Below are positions 35,837-44,894 of a DNA stretch of 64,000 bases, one piece after another (the stretch's first letter is position 1; the number at the start of each line of letters is the position of its first letter). The position numbers were made by a program, and so were the translations under genes. Below the pieces are notes generated by a model that was not told where the DNA came from, made no database searches, and saw only the letters and a list, made by a program, of their open reading frames with translations. The stretch is from JBCBKU01 sp965267475 (GTDB lineage: Bacteria; Pseudomonadota; Alphaproteobacteria; Rhodobacterales; Rhodobacteraceae), in the NCBI GenBank assembly GCA_965267475.1, contig OZ254079.1, positions 3,472,001 through 3,536,000 on the forward strand, read 5' to 3'.

Positions 35837-36649
35837 ATGCCAGAGATCGAACCGGGGGATGCAACCCTCAAGACCCTGAAAGGGCTGCATCTTTGGCATG
35901 CACCCATGTCGAGCTGCTCACAGCGCGTTCGGATCGTTTTGGCAGAGACCGGGCAAGAGTTCGAAAGCCACCTTGTGAACCTTGAAGCGGATGAACACGC
36001 AACGCCCGAATATCAGGCAATCCATCCCAATGGTCTGGTTCCGGCCCTGGTCGACGACGGACACCTGTTCATCGAATCCGTCGACATCATAGCGCGGATG
36101 GGGGGCACTGCCCTGCCCGTCCCGTCGTCGACCGACCTTCTGGATCGTGCCGATGCCGCGCAGGCAGATCTCAAGCTTCTGACCTTCGAATTCCTGTTCC
36201 GCATGGGCAAACCCAAACCTCCCGAGGCGATTGCGGCGTTTCAGGCCAGCCACAAGAACGACGCGCTGCGGCAGTTCCGGCTGGACTTTGCGGCAGGGTT
36301 CGACCCTGATCGGATAAATGCGGCTATCGCGCGGACCGATGACGGGTTTCGTCACCTGGACCAGGCCCTGTCGGACGGGCGCGCCTTCTTCGACGGGGCA
36401 GAGTTCACAGTGCTCGACGTGGCCTGGATGCCCAATGTTCACCGCTTCAGCCTGATGGACTGGCCCTTCGACCGGACGCCGCATCTTGCCCGGTGGTTCG
36501 AACGGGTTGCCCAGCGCCCTAGCTATCGCACAGCCCTTCTTGACTGGCAGAACGAAAATCTGATGGGAAACCTTGCCGCCTATACGCGGAAACGACAGGC
36601 GGACGGCACCGATATTCGATCAACGCCACACCTGAAGGCAGGGGATTGA
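35837..36649 (+). CDS. Glutathione S-transferase-like protein
   Basis: 270 residues. The thioredoxin-like N-terminal domain has 'LWHAPMSSCSQRVRIVLAETG' (core SSCSQRVRI), 'HPNGLVPALVDDG' with the cis-Pro, and 'FIESVDII' (Glu-Ser for the glutathione gamma-Glu). The helical C-terminal domain has 'FTVLDVAWMP'. It may conjugate, dehalogenate or isomerise an intermediate with glutathione. It is 9 bases after the BKACE gene, preceded by GGAGG. Confidence 0.88.
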   Translation: MPEIEPGDATLKTLKGLHLWHAPMSSCSQRVRIVLAETGQEFESHLVNLEADEHATPEYQAIHPNGLVPALVDDGHLFIESVDIIARMGGTALPVPSSTDLLDRADAAQADLKLLTFEFLFRMGKPKPPEAIAAFQASHKNDALRQFRLDFAAGFDPDRINAAIARTDDGFRHLDQALSDGRAFFDGAEFTVLDVAWMPNVHRFSLMDWPFDRTPHLARWFERVAQRPSYRTALLDWQNENLMGNLAAYTRKRQADGTDIRSTPHLKAGD

Positions 36650-36653
36650 TCGG

Positions 36654-38276
36654 GTGACCACTGTCAAAAACGTCCTTTGGATCATGGCCGATCAGCTTCG
36701 GTGGGATTACGTGAGCTGTTATGGCGCCGGCCATATCCAAACACCGAATATCGACCGTCTTGCGCAGAAAGGCATCCGCTTCAACCGGGCCTATGTCCAG
36801 TCACCCATTTGCGGCCCAAGCCGGATGAGTTTCTATACAGGCCGTTATGTGCGAAGCCATGGCGCCAGTTGGAATGGCTTTCCGCTACGTGTGGGCGAGC
36901 CGACCTTGGGCGATCATCTGCGCGACATCGGGGCAAACTGCACCCTGGTCGGCAAAACCCATGCGCGGCCTGACCTTGAGGGGATGGCGCGGCTTGGCAT
37001 CGCGCCCGACAGCCAGGTCGGGAAACGGCTAAGCGAATGCGGCTTCGACGTCTTCGTGCGCGACGATGGCACGAATTCGCCCTTCGACAAGAACCGCCAC
37101 GCCGAGGATTATGAGGCCTATTTGCGAAGCCACGGAATGGACGGCGATTATCCCTGGGAAGAATGGGCAAATACCGCAATTGGCCCGGACGGCGAATTCA
37201 GATCGGGCTGGCTGTTAGAAACGGCCCCCCTGCCCGCACGCGTGCCAAAAGAACATTCCGAAACCGCCTGGCTGACCACGCGCGGGATCGAATTCATGGA
37301 AGCGCAGGGTGACAAACCGTGGCTGTGCCACTTGAGCTACATCAAGCCTCATTGGCCCTATCTGGCGCCCGCGCCTTATAACAACATGTATTCGGCGGCC
37401 GATCTGCCGCCAGTGAACCGACGATCGGGTGAACATAGCCACCCGTTGATGCAGACCTGGGCCAACACGCGGATCTGCAAAAGCTTCTCTCGTGAAAAGG
37501 TCCGTAACACGGTGGCCCCGGTCTATATGGGGTTGATCAAGGAACTCGATGACCAATTGGGGCGGCTCTTCGCTTATCTCGAGGACAGCGGGCGCATGCA
37601 GGACACAATGGTCGTCTTCTGCTCGGACCACGGCGACAACATGGGCGACCACTGGTTGGGTGAAAAGGACCTGTTTTACGATTGTTCGGCACGAATTCCG
37701 CTGATCATCTACGACCCGCGCACCGAAGCCGACGGAACCCGCGGCGCCGTCAACGACAACCTGATCGAAGGAATTGATCTGGTCCCTACGTTCCTGGAAG
37801 CGATGGGCGGAGCCCCGAAGCCCCATGTTCTGGAAGGGCGCTCACTACAGCCAATCTTGCACGGAGAAGCCACCGATTGGCGCGACCACTGCATCTCGGA
37901 ATACGACTATGCCACGCGGGATGCCCGCCGAGACGCGGGCGTAGACCAGAACGATGCGCGGCTGGTGATGGTTTTCGATGGCCGGTGGAAATACATCCAT
38001 GTGGAGACGATGCGACCCATGCTGTTCGACCTTGAGACGGACCCTGAGGAGTTGAACGACCTGGGGGCCGATCCTGCCTTTTCAGACCAGATTGCACGGC
38101 TAAGGGCGCTCCATTTCGATTGGGCGCGCCAGCATCATTCGCGGATCACCCGATCGCCAGATATCATCGAGAAGATGACGGATGACCGTGAACCACCAGG
38201 GATCATGATCGCCTATTGGGACCGCAAAGAGCTTGAGGCAGATGGCTTGCCGGCGCCCACGCATATCTCGCATTAG
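36654..38276 (+). CDS. Sulfatase-superfamily hydrolase (sulfatase or phosphonate monoester hydrolase)
   Basis: 540 residues from a GTG start. Cys53 lies in 'CGPSRMSFYTGR', which fits the C-x-P-x-R signature whose Cys becomes formylglycine. Metal ligands are visible in 'MADQLRWD' near the start and 'FCSDHGDNMGDH' near residue 320. There is no signal peptide, so it acts in the cytoplasm after substrate import. Phosphonate monoester hydrolases and several aryl or alkyl sulfatases share this architecture and cannot be told apart here. No formylglycine-generating enzyme is encoded in the window. It is the last gene of the operon and meets dld tail to tail. Confidence 0.88.
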   Translation: MTTVKNVLWIMADQLRWDYVSCYGAGHIQTPNIDRLAQKGIRFNRAYVQSPICGPSRMSFYTGRYVRSHGASWNGFPLRVGEPTLGDHLRDIGANCTLVGKTHARPDLEGMARLGIAPDSQVGKRLSECGFDVFVRDDGTNSPFDKNRHAEDYEAYLRSHGMDGDYPWEEWANTAIGPDGEFRSGWLLETAPLPARVPKEHSETAWLTTRGIEFMEAQGDKPWLCHLSYIKPHWPYLAPAPYNNMYSAADLPPVNRRSGEHSHPLMQTWANTRICKSFSREKVRNTVAPVYMGLIKELDDQLGRLFAYLEDSGRMQDTMVVFCSDHGDNMGDHWLGEKDLFYDCSARIPLIIYDPRTEADGTRGAVNDNLIEGIDLVPTFLEAMGGAPKPHVLEGRSLQPILHGEATDWRDHCISEYDYATRDARRDAGVDQNDARLVMVFDGRWKYIHVETMRPMLFDLETDPEELNDLGADPAFSDQIARLRALHFDWARQHHSRITRSPDIIEKMTDDREPPGIMIAYWDRKELEADGLPAPTHISH

Positions 38277-38288
38277 ACAGGGTCGGCG

Positions 38289-40007
38289 TCATTCAGCCGC
38301 GTCTTGAGCATGACCGCAGCCACAAGGCGCACCATAGTGCTTGGCACGTGAAGTCTTTCCAATCCCCGGATTGAATGAGTTCGTGGGATCAAGCGACTGG
38401 TAATGGTCAACCAATGCCGGCTTGGCCGCATAGAGATGCCCAACATTGTGTTCGGCTGGATACTCGGCGCCGCGCTGATCCAAAAGGGCGAGCATCTTCG
38501 CCTTCAAAGCCTTCGGGTCAGCGCCTTTTCTCACGATATAGTCCTGATGAAAGACGTGGCAGAAGAAGTGCCCGTAGTAGAGTTTTGCGACCAGATCCTT
38601 CTCGACATCTTCTGGCAAAGCTTCGACCCAGTCCCTGTCGTTCCGGCGAAGCGCAATGTCCAGCGCCAGCACATCCTCGGTCGTGCCGGGGTTCACGGCG
38701 TGCATGCGGATGGCTGCGCCTGCCGCGGCAAAGCGATGCAACATCGCCTTCTTGGTCTCTGTGGGATCGCACCGGAAGAACCCCTTGGATCCGATGCAAT
38801 CGGTCAGAATGGCCTCGGTCTGTGGGGCAGTCGGACCCGTGACCTTTAGGATAAGGTGGTGTTCAAAGGCCCTGCGAAAGTTCAGCATTCGCTTCGGCAA
38901 GGCTTCCGGCACAAGGCGCGACAGTCCCTGCATCACGCGGTCCACAAGGTTCTTCGGCAAGAACGGAATTTTGTTCAGCCTGGCATCCAAAGCGCCCTTC
39001 AAAGCGAAGAACATCGGCAACCGCTCGGTTCCGAACCAATGGATCATCAAAAGCGTGTCCTTGCCATAGACGCGCGCGATGTCGAAGCAATCTCGGTGCA
39101 GATATTCGCCGCTGACCGGCAGTTCCTTTAGCTCGGTCAAAAGGCGCCGCCGTAGTGTCGTCAGTTCAGACGGGTCGTTCGTACCGATATAGAAAACCTG
39201 CTCGCCCGTCTCGATTGGGAATGTATCCAACCGAACCGCAAAAACGGCGAGTTTCCCCGCACAGCCCGAAGCTTCATATAGACCAGCCGGATCGGCATTG
39301 TACCGCGCCGGGCTGGCTGCATCCACATCGCGAACCTTGGCACCATAGCCGTCGTCGGATGCCCGCCCCGCATCAGAGCGGACCGCAGCTTCATCGATCT
39401 CACCCCGGTCCAATCTTCCCAGTATCTCCTCTGGATTGTTGCCAAGATTGATCCCCAGGTGATTGACCAGTTCCAACCGGCCGTCGGCTGTGATCCGGGC
39501 AAAAAGCGATAATTCGGTGAACGCCGGGCCGCGTTGAACAAGAGACCCGCCAGAATTATTGCAGACGCCGCCCAAAATCGACGCACCGATGCACGACGAC
39601 CCAATCACAGAGTGCGGCTGACGGCCCAATGGTTTCAATACTTTTTCAAGTTGGAAAAGTGTGCCGCCCGGATGGCTGACGATTTGTTTGCCACCGTCAA
39701 GCACATGGACTTTGTCCATGCGAAGCGTCGAAAGGATCACAACATCCCGGTCATAGCTGCCCTTCGGAGTGGAGCCTTCGGTGAGCCCGGTATTCGCGGC
39801 CTGAAGGATCAGGATCGTGTCGGCCTCGACGCAGGCCTGAAGGATCTGCCACATCTCAAGAAGCGTGCCTGGCACCACCACGGCAATCGCGTCCCCTTCG
39901 CCCGAGCGGAAGCCTTTCCGATAACGTTCGGTCTGCCGCGGGTCGGTCATCAGATACCGTGAACCGACAATGTCGCCAAGGCGGCGGATCAGACTTTGGG
40001 TATCCAT
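38289..40007 (-). CDS. dld: D-lactate dehydrogenase, quinone-dependent
   Basis: 572 residues from the ATG at 40007 (AAGGAT upstream). An FAD-binding PCMH-type domain covers residues 20-250 ('ILQAANTGLTEGSTP', 'GSSCIGASILGGVCNNSGG'). The membrane-binding cap and C-terminal domain of the E. coli Dld type follow ('MIHWFGTERLPMFFALKGALD', 'FCHVFHQDYIVRKG', 'YPAEHNVGHLY'). It oxidises D-lactate at the inner membrane and passes electrons to quinone. It lies 65 bases downstream of hemN on the same strand and may share its FNR-controlled promoter. Confidence 0.94.
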   Translation of the reverse strand: MDTQSLIRRLGDIVGSRYLMTDPRQTERYRKGFRSGEGDAIAVVVPGTLLEMWQILQACVEADTILILQAANTGLTEGSTPKGSYDRDVVILSTLRMDKVHVLDGGKQIVSHPGGTLFQLEKVLKPLGRQPHSVIGSSCIGASILGGVCNNSGGSLVQRGPAFTELSLFARITADGRLELVNHLGINLGNNPEEILGRLDRGEIDEAAVRSDAGRASDDGYGAKVRDVDAASPARYNADPAGLYEASGCAGKLAVFAVRLDTFPIETGEQVFYIGTNDPSELTTLRRRLLTELKELPVSGEYLHRDCFDIARVYGKDTLLMIHWFGTERLPMFFALKGALDARLNKIPFLPKNLVDRVMQGLSRLVPEALPKRMLNFRRAFEHHLILKVTGPTAPQTEAILTDCIGSKGFFRCDPTETKKAMLHRFAAAGAAIRMHAVNPGTTEDVLALDIALRRNDRDWVEALPEDVEKDLVAKLYYGHFFCHVFHQDYIVRKGADPKALKAKMLALLDQRGAEYPAEHNVGHLYAAKPALVDHYQSLDPTNSFNPGIGKTSRAKHYGAPCGCGHAQDAAE

Positions 40008-40072
40008 GAGTTCATCCTTAGGCCCTTGTGATTGTGGTTCTGTCCCGTTCGGCACCTCGAACCGGAAACGGG

Positions 40073-41428
40073 TTAGATCGCCAATGAGCCTTGCGCTTCT
40101 TCCCCGGCATATTCGTTCACAGCCGTCGCGATGATGCGCGCAAGGCTTCGTGCCTGGGGCAAGATGCTCAGCTTTTCATGATTAAATGCGACCGCGTCCG
40201 GAAACGCGTCGCAGAGCCCGGCAACGATGCGTTGCGCGGAATGCGCCATATGCGGTGCACGCTGGGAGATCCCGGACAATTCGACTTTGCCCTGACACAT
40301 GAGATCCTGAATCATCGACGCGATCAGGTGATCCGTCTCGGACATGACGAACCCTCGGTGTCCAGCGAGGCCGCGCTGTGTGACGTTTTCGGTATAGGCC
40401 GCCGTCGCTACGGCGTTCTGCGAAAACCCGTCGCGAAACTGCGATATCGCCGAAGCGCCAATCCCAATCAGCGTTTCGCAAGGATCATCCGTGTATCCTT
40501 GAAAGTTCCGCTTCAAACTGCCCGAATCCAACGCCGTTGCCAGACTGTCCGTCGGGCGGGCGAAGTGGTCGATCCCGATCGGGGTGTAGTCTTGCGCAAT
40601 CAAACGCTTGCGGGACATTTCGGCCAGTCGGTAGCGCGTCAAGGTGTCGGGAAGCGCATCATCCTTGATCATCACCTGCCGCTTGGAGACATGCGGGACA
40701 TGGGCATAGCCGTAAAGGGCCAGTCGGTCCGGTGCGAGGTTCAATACCTGCGCCAGGGTCCGCGCCAAGCTTTGATCCGTCTGGAACGGCAATCCATAAA
40801 GGAGATCAAGGTTCAGGCTTTTCACACCGTGTTCGCGCAATGTGTCGACAACCCGCCGTGTTTGCTCGAAGCTCTGTTCGCGCCCAATCGCGTCTTGCAC
40901 CACAAGGGCAAAATCCTGCACACCGACGCTGGCCCGCCGCATGCCCCAAGACGCCAGGGTTGCCAAAAGGGTTTCGTCAGCTTCGGTCGGGTCGATTTCA
41001 ACGGAAAATTCGAACCCCGGCGCCGTCGGAAAGGCATCAAACAGCGAGGCAAGCAAACGCTCCATCAAGCCCGGCGACAAAAGCGTTGGCGTGCCACCGC
41101 CTAGGTGAAGCCGCGCCATGGGAATGGCCCCGGGCATGCGCTTTGTTAGGGCCGCGATTTCTTCGATCAGAACATCCACATAGGCTTCAACCGGTCTAAG
41201 CGTCTGCGTGCCTTGCGTGCGGCAAGCACAAAACCAGCAAAGCCGCCGACAAAATGGGATGTGGACGTATATGGAAACGGGATCTGCCGCATTCAGCGCT
41301 GACAACCAGTCCGGTTGCACGCGACGCCCGATTTCCGGTTTGAAGCGGTTCGCGGGCGGATAGCTCGTATAGCGCGGGACTTTCGCACTAAACAGGCCAT
41401 ACTTTTCAAGAAGCGCTTCATTTTCCAT
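40073..41428 (-). CDS. hemN: Oxygen-independent coproporphyrinogen III oxidase
   Basis: 451 residues, normal for HemN. The radical-SAM motif is Cys60-x3-Cys64-x2-Cys67 ('FCRRLCWFCAC', with Cys69 also conserved in HemN), followed by 'LHLGGGTPTLLSP' (SAM binding). It converts coproporphyrinogen III to protoporphyrinogen IX without oxygen, supplying heme under low oxygen. It is divergent from fnrL, with an exact FNR box in the 47-base gap. In Rhodobacter the homologous gene next to fnrL is called hemZ or hemN. Confidence 0.95.
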   Translation of the reverse strand: MENEALLEKYGLFSAKVPRYTSYPPANRFKPEIGRRVQPDWLSALNAADPVSIYVHIPFCRRLCWFCACRTQGTQTLRPVEAYVDVLIEEIAALTKRMPGAIPMARLHLGGGTPTLLSPGLMERLLASLFDAFPTAPGFEFSVEIDPTEADETLLATLASWGMRRASVGVQDFALVVQDAIGREQSFEQTRRVVDTLREHGVKSLNLDLLYGLPFQTDQSLARTLAQVLNLAPDRLALYGYAHVPHVSKRQVMIKDDALPDTLTRYRLAEMSRKRLIAQDYTPIGIDHFARPTDSLATALDSGSLKRNFQGYTDDPCETLIGIGASAISQFRDGFSQNAVATAAYTENVTQRGLAGHRGFVMSETDHLIASMIQDLMCQGKVELSGISQRAPHMAHSAQRIVAGLCDAFPDAVAFNHEKLSILPQARSLARIIATAVNEYAGEEAQGSLAI

Positions 41429-41462
41429 GGTTATTCTATAAGGTGGGTCAACTTGGAGAACT

Positions 41463-41476
41463 TTGATTCAGATCAA
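41463..41476. promoter_or_regulatory. FnrL box between hemN and fnrL
   Basis: TTGATTCAGATCAA (TTGAT-N4-ATCAA) lies 34 bases upstream of hemN. Its last base is the A of the fnrL start codon. It probably activates hemN, while its overlap with the fnrL translation start suggests autoregulation of fnrL. Confidence 0.88.
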
Positions 41477-42207
41477 TGAGCCGGCCCAAGCTTTACGAAC
41501 GCGTCCAATGCAGCGACTGCCCGATCCGACATCGTGCGGTATGCTCTCGCTGCGATGACAGTGAGCTCGCGGTTCTTGACCGCATCAAAAGCTATCGCAC
41601 CTACGCTGCCGGGCAGCCGATTGTGTGGCGCGGAGATGAGTTGGATTTTCTCTCATCGGTCGTGTCTGGCATCGCCACCTTGACCAAGACGCTTGAAGAC
41701 GGTCGCACGCAGATGGTGGGGCTTCTCTTGCCGTCGGATTTCATCGGTCGCCCGGGCCGGCGTGAGGTCGAATATGACGTGACCGCTGTGACCGATGTCA
41801 CCTTGTGCAGTTTTGAGTATTCGGGGTTTGAAAAAATGGTCTTTTCGACCCCGCACCTGTCACAACGCCTGATGGAGATGGCGCTGGACGAGTTGGACGC
41901 GGCCCGCGACTGGATGGTGCTTCTTGGGCGCAAGACAGCGCGTGAAAAGCTGGCGACCTTCATCCAGATGATTGCCGAGCGCAGCCAGGTGGACGCAAAG
42001 AACGAAATGCGCCTGGCACTTCCGCTGACCCGCGAAGAAATCGCAAGCTTCCTTGGACTGACATTGGAAACCGTAAGCCGGCAGATGAATGCGCTGAAAA
42101 AAGAGCAGATCATAGAATTCGAAGATCGCCGTCACTTCGTGGTGCGCGACATGGCGGCCCTTTTGGATGCCACAGGAGATGACGCAGACGGCGGCGTGAT
42201 CGTCTGA
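41476..42207 (+). CDS. fnrL: Oxygen-sensing transcriptional regulator FnrL (Crp/Fnr family)
   Basis: 243 residues. N-terminal cysteines 12, 15, 23 and 26 ('CSDCPIRHRAVCSRC') and Cys111 ('VTLCSFEY') provide the ligands for the oxygen-labile [4Fe-4S] cluster. A cNMP-like beta-roll, a dimerisation helix and a C-terminal HTH follow; the recognition helix 'LTLETVSRQMNALKKE' has the E-x-x-S-R residues that read TTGAT. It controls the transition to low-oxygen growth. Four matching sites occur in this window (before usp, hemN/fnrL, ccoN and ccoG). The Shine-Dalgarno sequence is weak and far away. Confidence 0.95.
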   Translation: MSRPKLYERVQCSDCPIRHRAVCSRCDDSELAVLDRIKSYRTYAAGQPIVWRGDELDFLSSVVSGIATLTKTLEDGRTQMVGLLLPSDFIGRPGRREVEYDVTAVTDVTLCSFEYSGFEKMVFSTPHLSQRLMEMALDELDAARDWMVLLGRKTAREKLATFIQMIAERSQVDAKNEMRLALPLTREEIASFLGLTLETVSRQMNALKKEQIIEFEDRRHFVVRDMAALLDATGDDADGGVIV

Positions 42208-42224
42208 TCGCTCTTTTTCGAACC

Positions 42225-42238
42225 TTGACCCAGATCAA
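42225..42238. promoter_or_regulatory. FnrL box upstream of ccoN
   Basis: TTGACCCAGATCAA (TTGAY-N4-ATCAA) lies 75 bases before the ccoN start, in the only gap upstream of the ccoNOQP operon. Confidence 0.85.
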
Positions 42239-42312
42239 GGTAAGCACGACCAGCGAAACGTAAATCCCATCCCGAAGACGCGCGTCCAGCGCAAGTGAAC
42301 CGGGGATTCGGT

Positions 42313-43920
42313 ATGGGAAATTCAGTGAAGCTGATCTTGCTTGGCATCGTGGCCATCGTTGCTGCGATGGGGGCGAACTGGGCAAGGGATCTGGCGTATC
42401 AGGTCCACGCCATCATCATCATGCTGGTGGCAGCGGGCATGTTTGTCTGGGTGCTGCGTCAGTCGGAAGAGGCACCGGCAGCACCGGACCCGATGACCGG
42501 ATACGATGACGGTGTCATCCGCGCAGGCGTCATTGCAACGGCGTTTTGGGGCGTCGTTGGCTTTCTCGTCGGAACGGTCATCGCCTTCCAACTGGCCTTC
42601 CCGGTCCTCAATCTGGACTGGGCGCAACCCTACGCCAATTTTGGACGGCTTCGCCCGCTACACACCAGCGCGGTGATCTTTGCATTTGGCGGCAACGCCT
42701 TGATCGCCACGTCCTTGTACGTGGTCCAACGAACCTCGGGCGTGCGGCTGTTCGGAGGTGGTCTCGCCTGGTTCGTCTTCTGGGGGTATCAGCTTTTTAT
42801 CGTGTTGGCGGCCACCGGGTATTTGTTGGGCGCAACCCAATCGAAGGAATATGCCGAGCCGGAATGGTACGTCGATATCTGGCTGACCATCGTTTGGGTG
42901 GCCTATCTTCTCGTGTTTCTCGGCACGATTTTCACCCGGAAAGAGCGGCACATCTATGTCGCGAACTGGTTCTTCCTGTCGTTCATCGTCACGGTGGCGA
43001 TGCTTCATATCGTCAACAATCTGTCGATCCCGGTGTCCATCTGGGGATCCAAGTCGGTCCAGGTCTTTGCCGGCGTTCAGGATGCCATGACGCAGTGGTG
43101 GTACGGCCATAACGCCGTGGGCTTCTTCCTGACCGCAGGCTTTCTTGGCATGATGTACTACTTCGTGCCCAAGCAGGCTGGTCGACCGGTTTACTCTTAC
43201 AACCTGTCCATCATCCACTTCTGGGCGCTGATCTTCCTGTACATCTGGGCGGGTCCGCACCACCTGCACTACACCGCTCTGCCTGACTGGGCCTCGACCT
43301 TGGGCATGGTCTTTTCGGTCATCCTCTGGATGCCAAGCTGGGGCGGGATGATCAACGGTCTGATGACCTTGAACGGGGCCTGGGACAAACTTCGCACGGA
43401 TCCGATCATCCGGATGTTTGTGGCCAGCCTCGCGTTTTACGGCATGTCGACCTTTGAAGGCCCGATGATGTCGATCCGCGCGGTCAATTCGCTCAGCCAT
43501 TACACGGACTGGACCATCGGTCACGTGCACTCGGGCGCACTGGGCTGGAACGGGCTGATCGTTTTCGCCTGCCTCTATTTCCTGACACCCAAACTATGGG
43601 GCCGGAAAGAGATGCACTCGGTCGCAGCAATCAACTGGCACTTCTGGCTCGCGACAATCGGTATCGTCCTTTACGCCGCGTCGATGTGGGTCACCGGCAT
43701 TATGGAGGGCCTAATGTGGCGCGAAGTCGATGACCAGGGCTTCCTGGTGAACAGCTTCGCCGACACCGTCAGCGCGAAGTTCCCGATGTACGTGGTCCGA
43801 GGTCTTGGCGGGGTCCTCTATGTCTCTGGTGCGGTCGTCATGTGCTGGAACATGTGGATGACGATCCGCGGACAACGGCCTGTCGTCCAACCCGTCAGCC
43901 AAATCACCCCAGCCGAGTAA
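42313..43920 (+). CDS. ccoN: Cytochrome cbb3 oxidase, subunit I
   Basis: 535 residues from the ATG at 42313; a GTG 18 bases upstream is less likely because CcoN proteins usually begin just before 'VKL(I/V)LLG'. About twelve membrane helices. Conserved ligands are the CuB His in 'WWYGHNAVGFF' (~264), the His pair in 'GPHHLHY' (~314), and the heme ligands in 'IGHVHSG' (~402-404). It is the catalytic subunit that reduces oxygen with high affinity. Confidence 0.97.
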   Translation: MGNSVKLILLGIVAIVAAMGANWARDLAYQVHAIIIMLVAAGMFVWVLRQSEEAPAAPDPMTGYDDGVIRAGVIATAFWGVVGFLVGTVIAFQLAFPVLNLDWAQPYANFGRLRPLHTSAVIFAFGGNALIATSLYVVQRTSGVRLFGGGLAWFVFWGYQLFIVLAATGYLLGATQSKEYAEPEWYVDIWLTIVWVAYLLVFLGTIFTRKERHIYVANWFFLSFIVTVAMLHIVNNLSIPVSIWGSKSVQVFAGVQDAMTQWWYGHNAVGFFLTAGFLGMMYYFVPKQAGRPVYSYNLSIIHFWALIFLYIWAGPHHLHYTALPDWASTLGMVFSVILWMPSWGGMINGLMTLNGAWDKLRTDPIIRMFVASLAFYGMSTFEGPMMSIRAVNSLSHYTDWTIGHVHSGALGWNGLIVFACLYFLTPKLWGRKEMHSVAAINWHFWLATIGIVLYAASMWVTGIMEGLMWREVDDQGFLVNSFADTVSAKFPMYVVRGLGGVLYVSGAVVMCWNMWMTIRGQRPVVQPVSQITPAE

Positions 43921-43931
43921 GGAGCGGACCC

Positions 43932-44657
43932 ATGGCAATTATGGATAAACACGCCATCCTTGAGAAAAGCCCCACGCTTCTGCTGGTCAGCTCGCTCTTG
44001 GTGGTCACAGTCGGCGGTATCGTCGAGATTGCGCCGCTCTTCTGGCTTGAAAACACGATTGAAGAGGTCGAGGGCGTGCGCCCCTACTCGCCGCTGGAAC
44101 TGGCCGGGCGCGACATCTACATCCGCGAAGGCTGCTATGTCTGTCACAGTCAGATGATCCGGCCCATGCGGGATGAGGTCGAGCGCTATGGCCATTATTC
44201 ACTCGCGGCGGAAAGCATGTACGACCATCCGTTCCTTTGGGGGTCGAAACGCACAGGCCCCGATCTGGCGCGCGTTGGGGGCCGGTATTCGGATGCCTGG
44301 CATCTTGACCACCTGATCGACCCACAAAGCGTTGTGCCCGAAAGCATCATGCCGAAATACGAGTTTCTGACGCGGCAGGAAATTGACGGCGAATTCATCG
44401 GCGATCTTATGGAAACCCACCGCTTCGTGGGGGTCCCTTACACCGACGAACAAATTGCTGAAGCCCGCGTTGACTTCATGGCCCAGGCGGACCCGGATGG
44501 TGACTTCGGCGATGTCCAAGATCGCTATCCCGGCGCAGCGGTTGGGAATTTCGACGGTCAGCCGCAAACCACCGAAATGGATGCCTTGATCGCTTACATG
44601 CAGGTGTTGGGCACGATGGTCGACTTTTCGACCTTCACACCCGACGCCAGCCGATAG
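43932..44657 (+). CDS. ccoO: Cytochrome cbb3 oxidase, subunit II (monoheme cytochrome c)
   Basis: 241 residues from the ATG at 43932 (AAGGAG upstream). An N-terminal membrane anchor ('LLLVSSLLVVTVGGIVEIAPLF') is followed by Cys68-x2-Cys71-His72 ('CYVCHSQM') for heme c. It passes electrons from CcoP to CcoN. The open frame continues upstream into ccoN but is not coding there. Confidence 0.97.
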   Translation: MAIMDKHAILEKSPTLLLVSSLLVVTVGGIVEIAPLFWLENTIEEVEGVRPYSPLELAGRDIYIREGCYVCHSQMIRPMRDEVERYGHYSLAAESMYDHPFLWGSKRTGPDLARVGGRYSDAWHLDHLIDPQSVVPESIMPKYEFLTRQEIDGEFIGDLMETHRFVGVPYTDEQIAEARVDFMAQADPDGDFGDVQDRYPGAAVGNFDGQPQTTEMDALIAYMQVLGTMVDFSTFTPDASR

Positions 44658-44669
44658 GAGACGACAGAC

Positions 44670-44894
44670 ATGGACACGTATTCCTTTCTTCGCGAACTGG
44701 CCGACAGCTGGGTCCTTCTGGCGATGTTCGTCTTCTTTCTTGCCACTTGGGTCTGGGCCTTCTGGCCCGGCCTGCGCAGGGCGCGCGACGATGCCTCTGA
44801 AATTCCTTTTCGAAATGACACACCGGCATGCAGCAAGAATTGCGAAAACTGCCCGTGTGACACCCTGAAATTCGAGGAGCCGACCCATGGCTGA
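44670..44894 (+). CDS. ccoQ: Cytochrome cbb3 oxidase, small subunit
   Basis: 74 residues with one membrane helix ('WVLLAMFVFFLATWVWAFWPG' region, residues ~14-34), as in CcoQ. The C-terminal tail holds four cysteines ('CSKNCENCPC'), more than most CcoQ proteins; metal binding is possible. It overlaps ccoP by 8 bases. CcoQ stabilises the oxidase complex. Confidence 0.88.
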   Translation: MDTYSFLRELADSWVLLAMFVFFLATWVWAFWPGLRRARDDASEIPFRNDTPACSKNCENCPCDTLKFEEPTHG

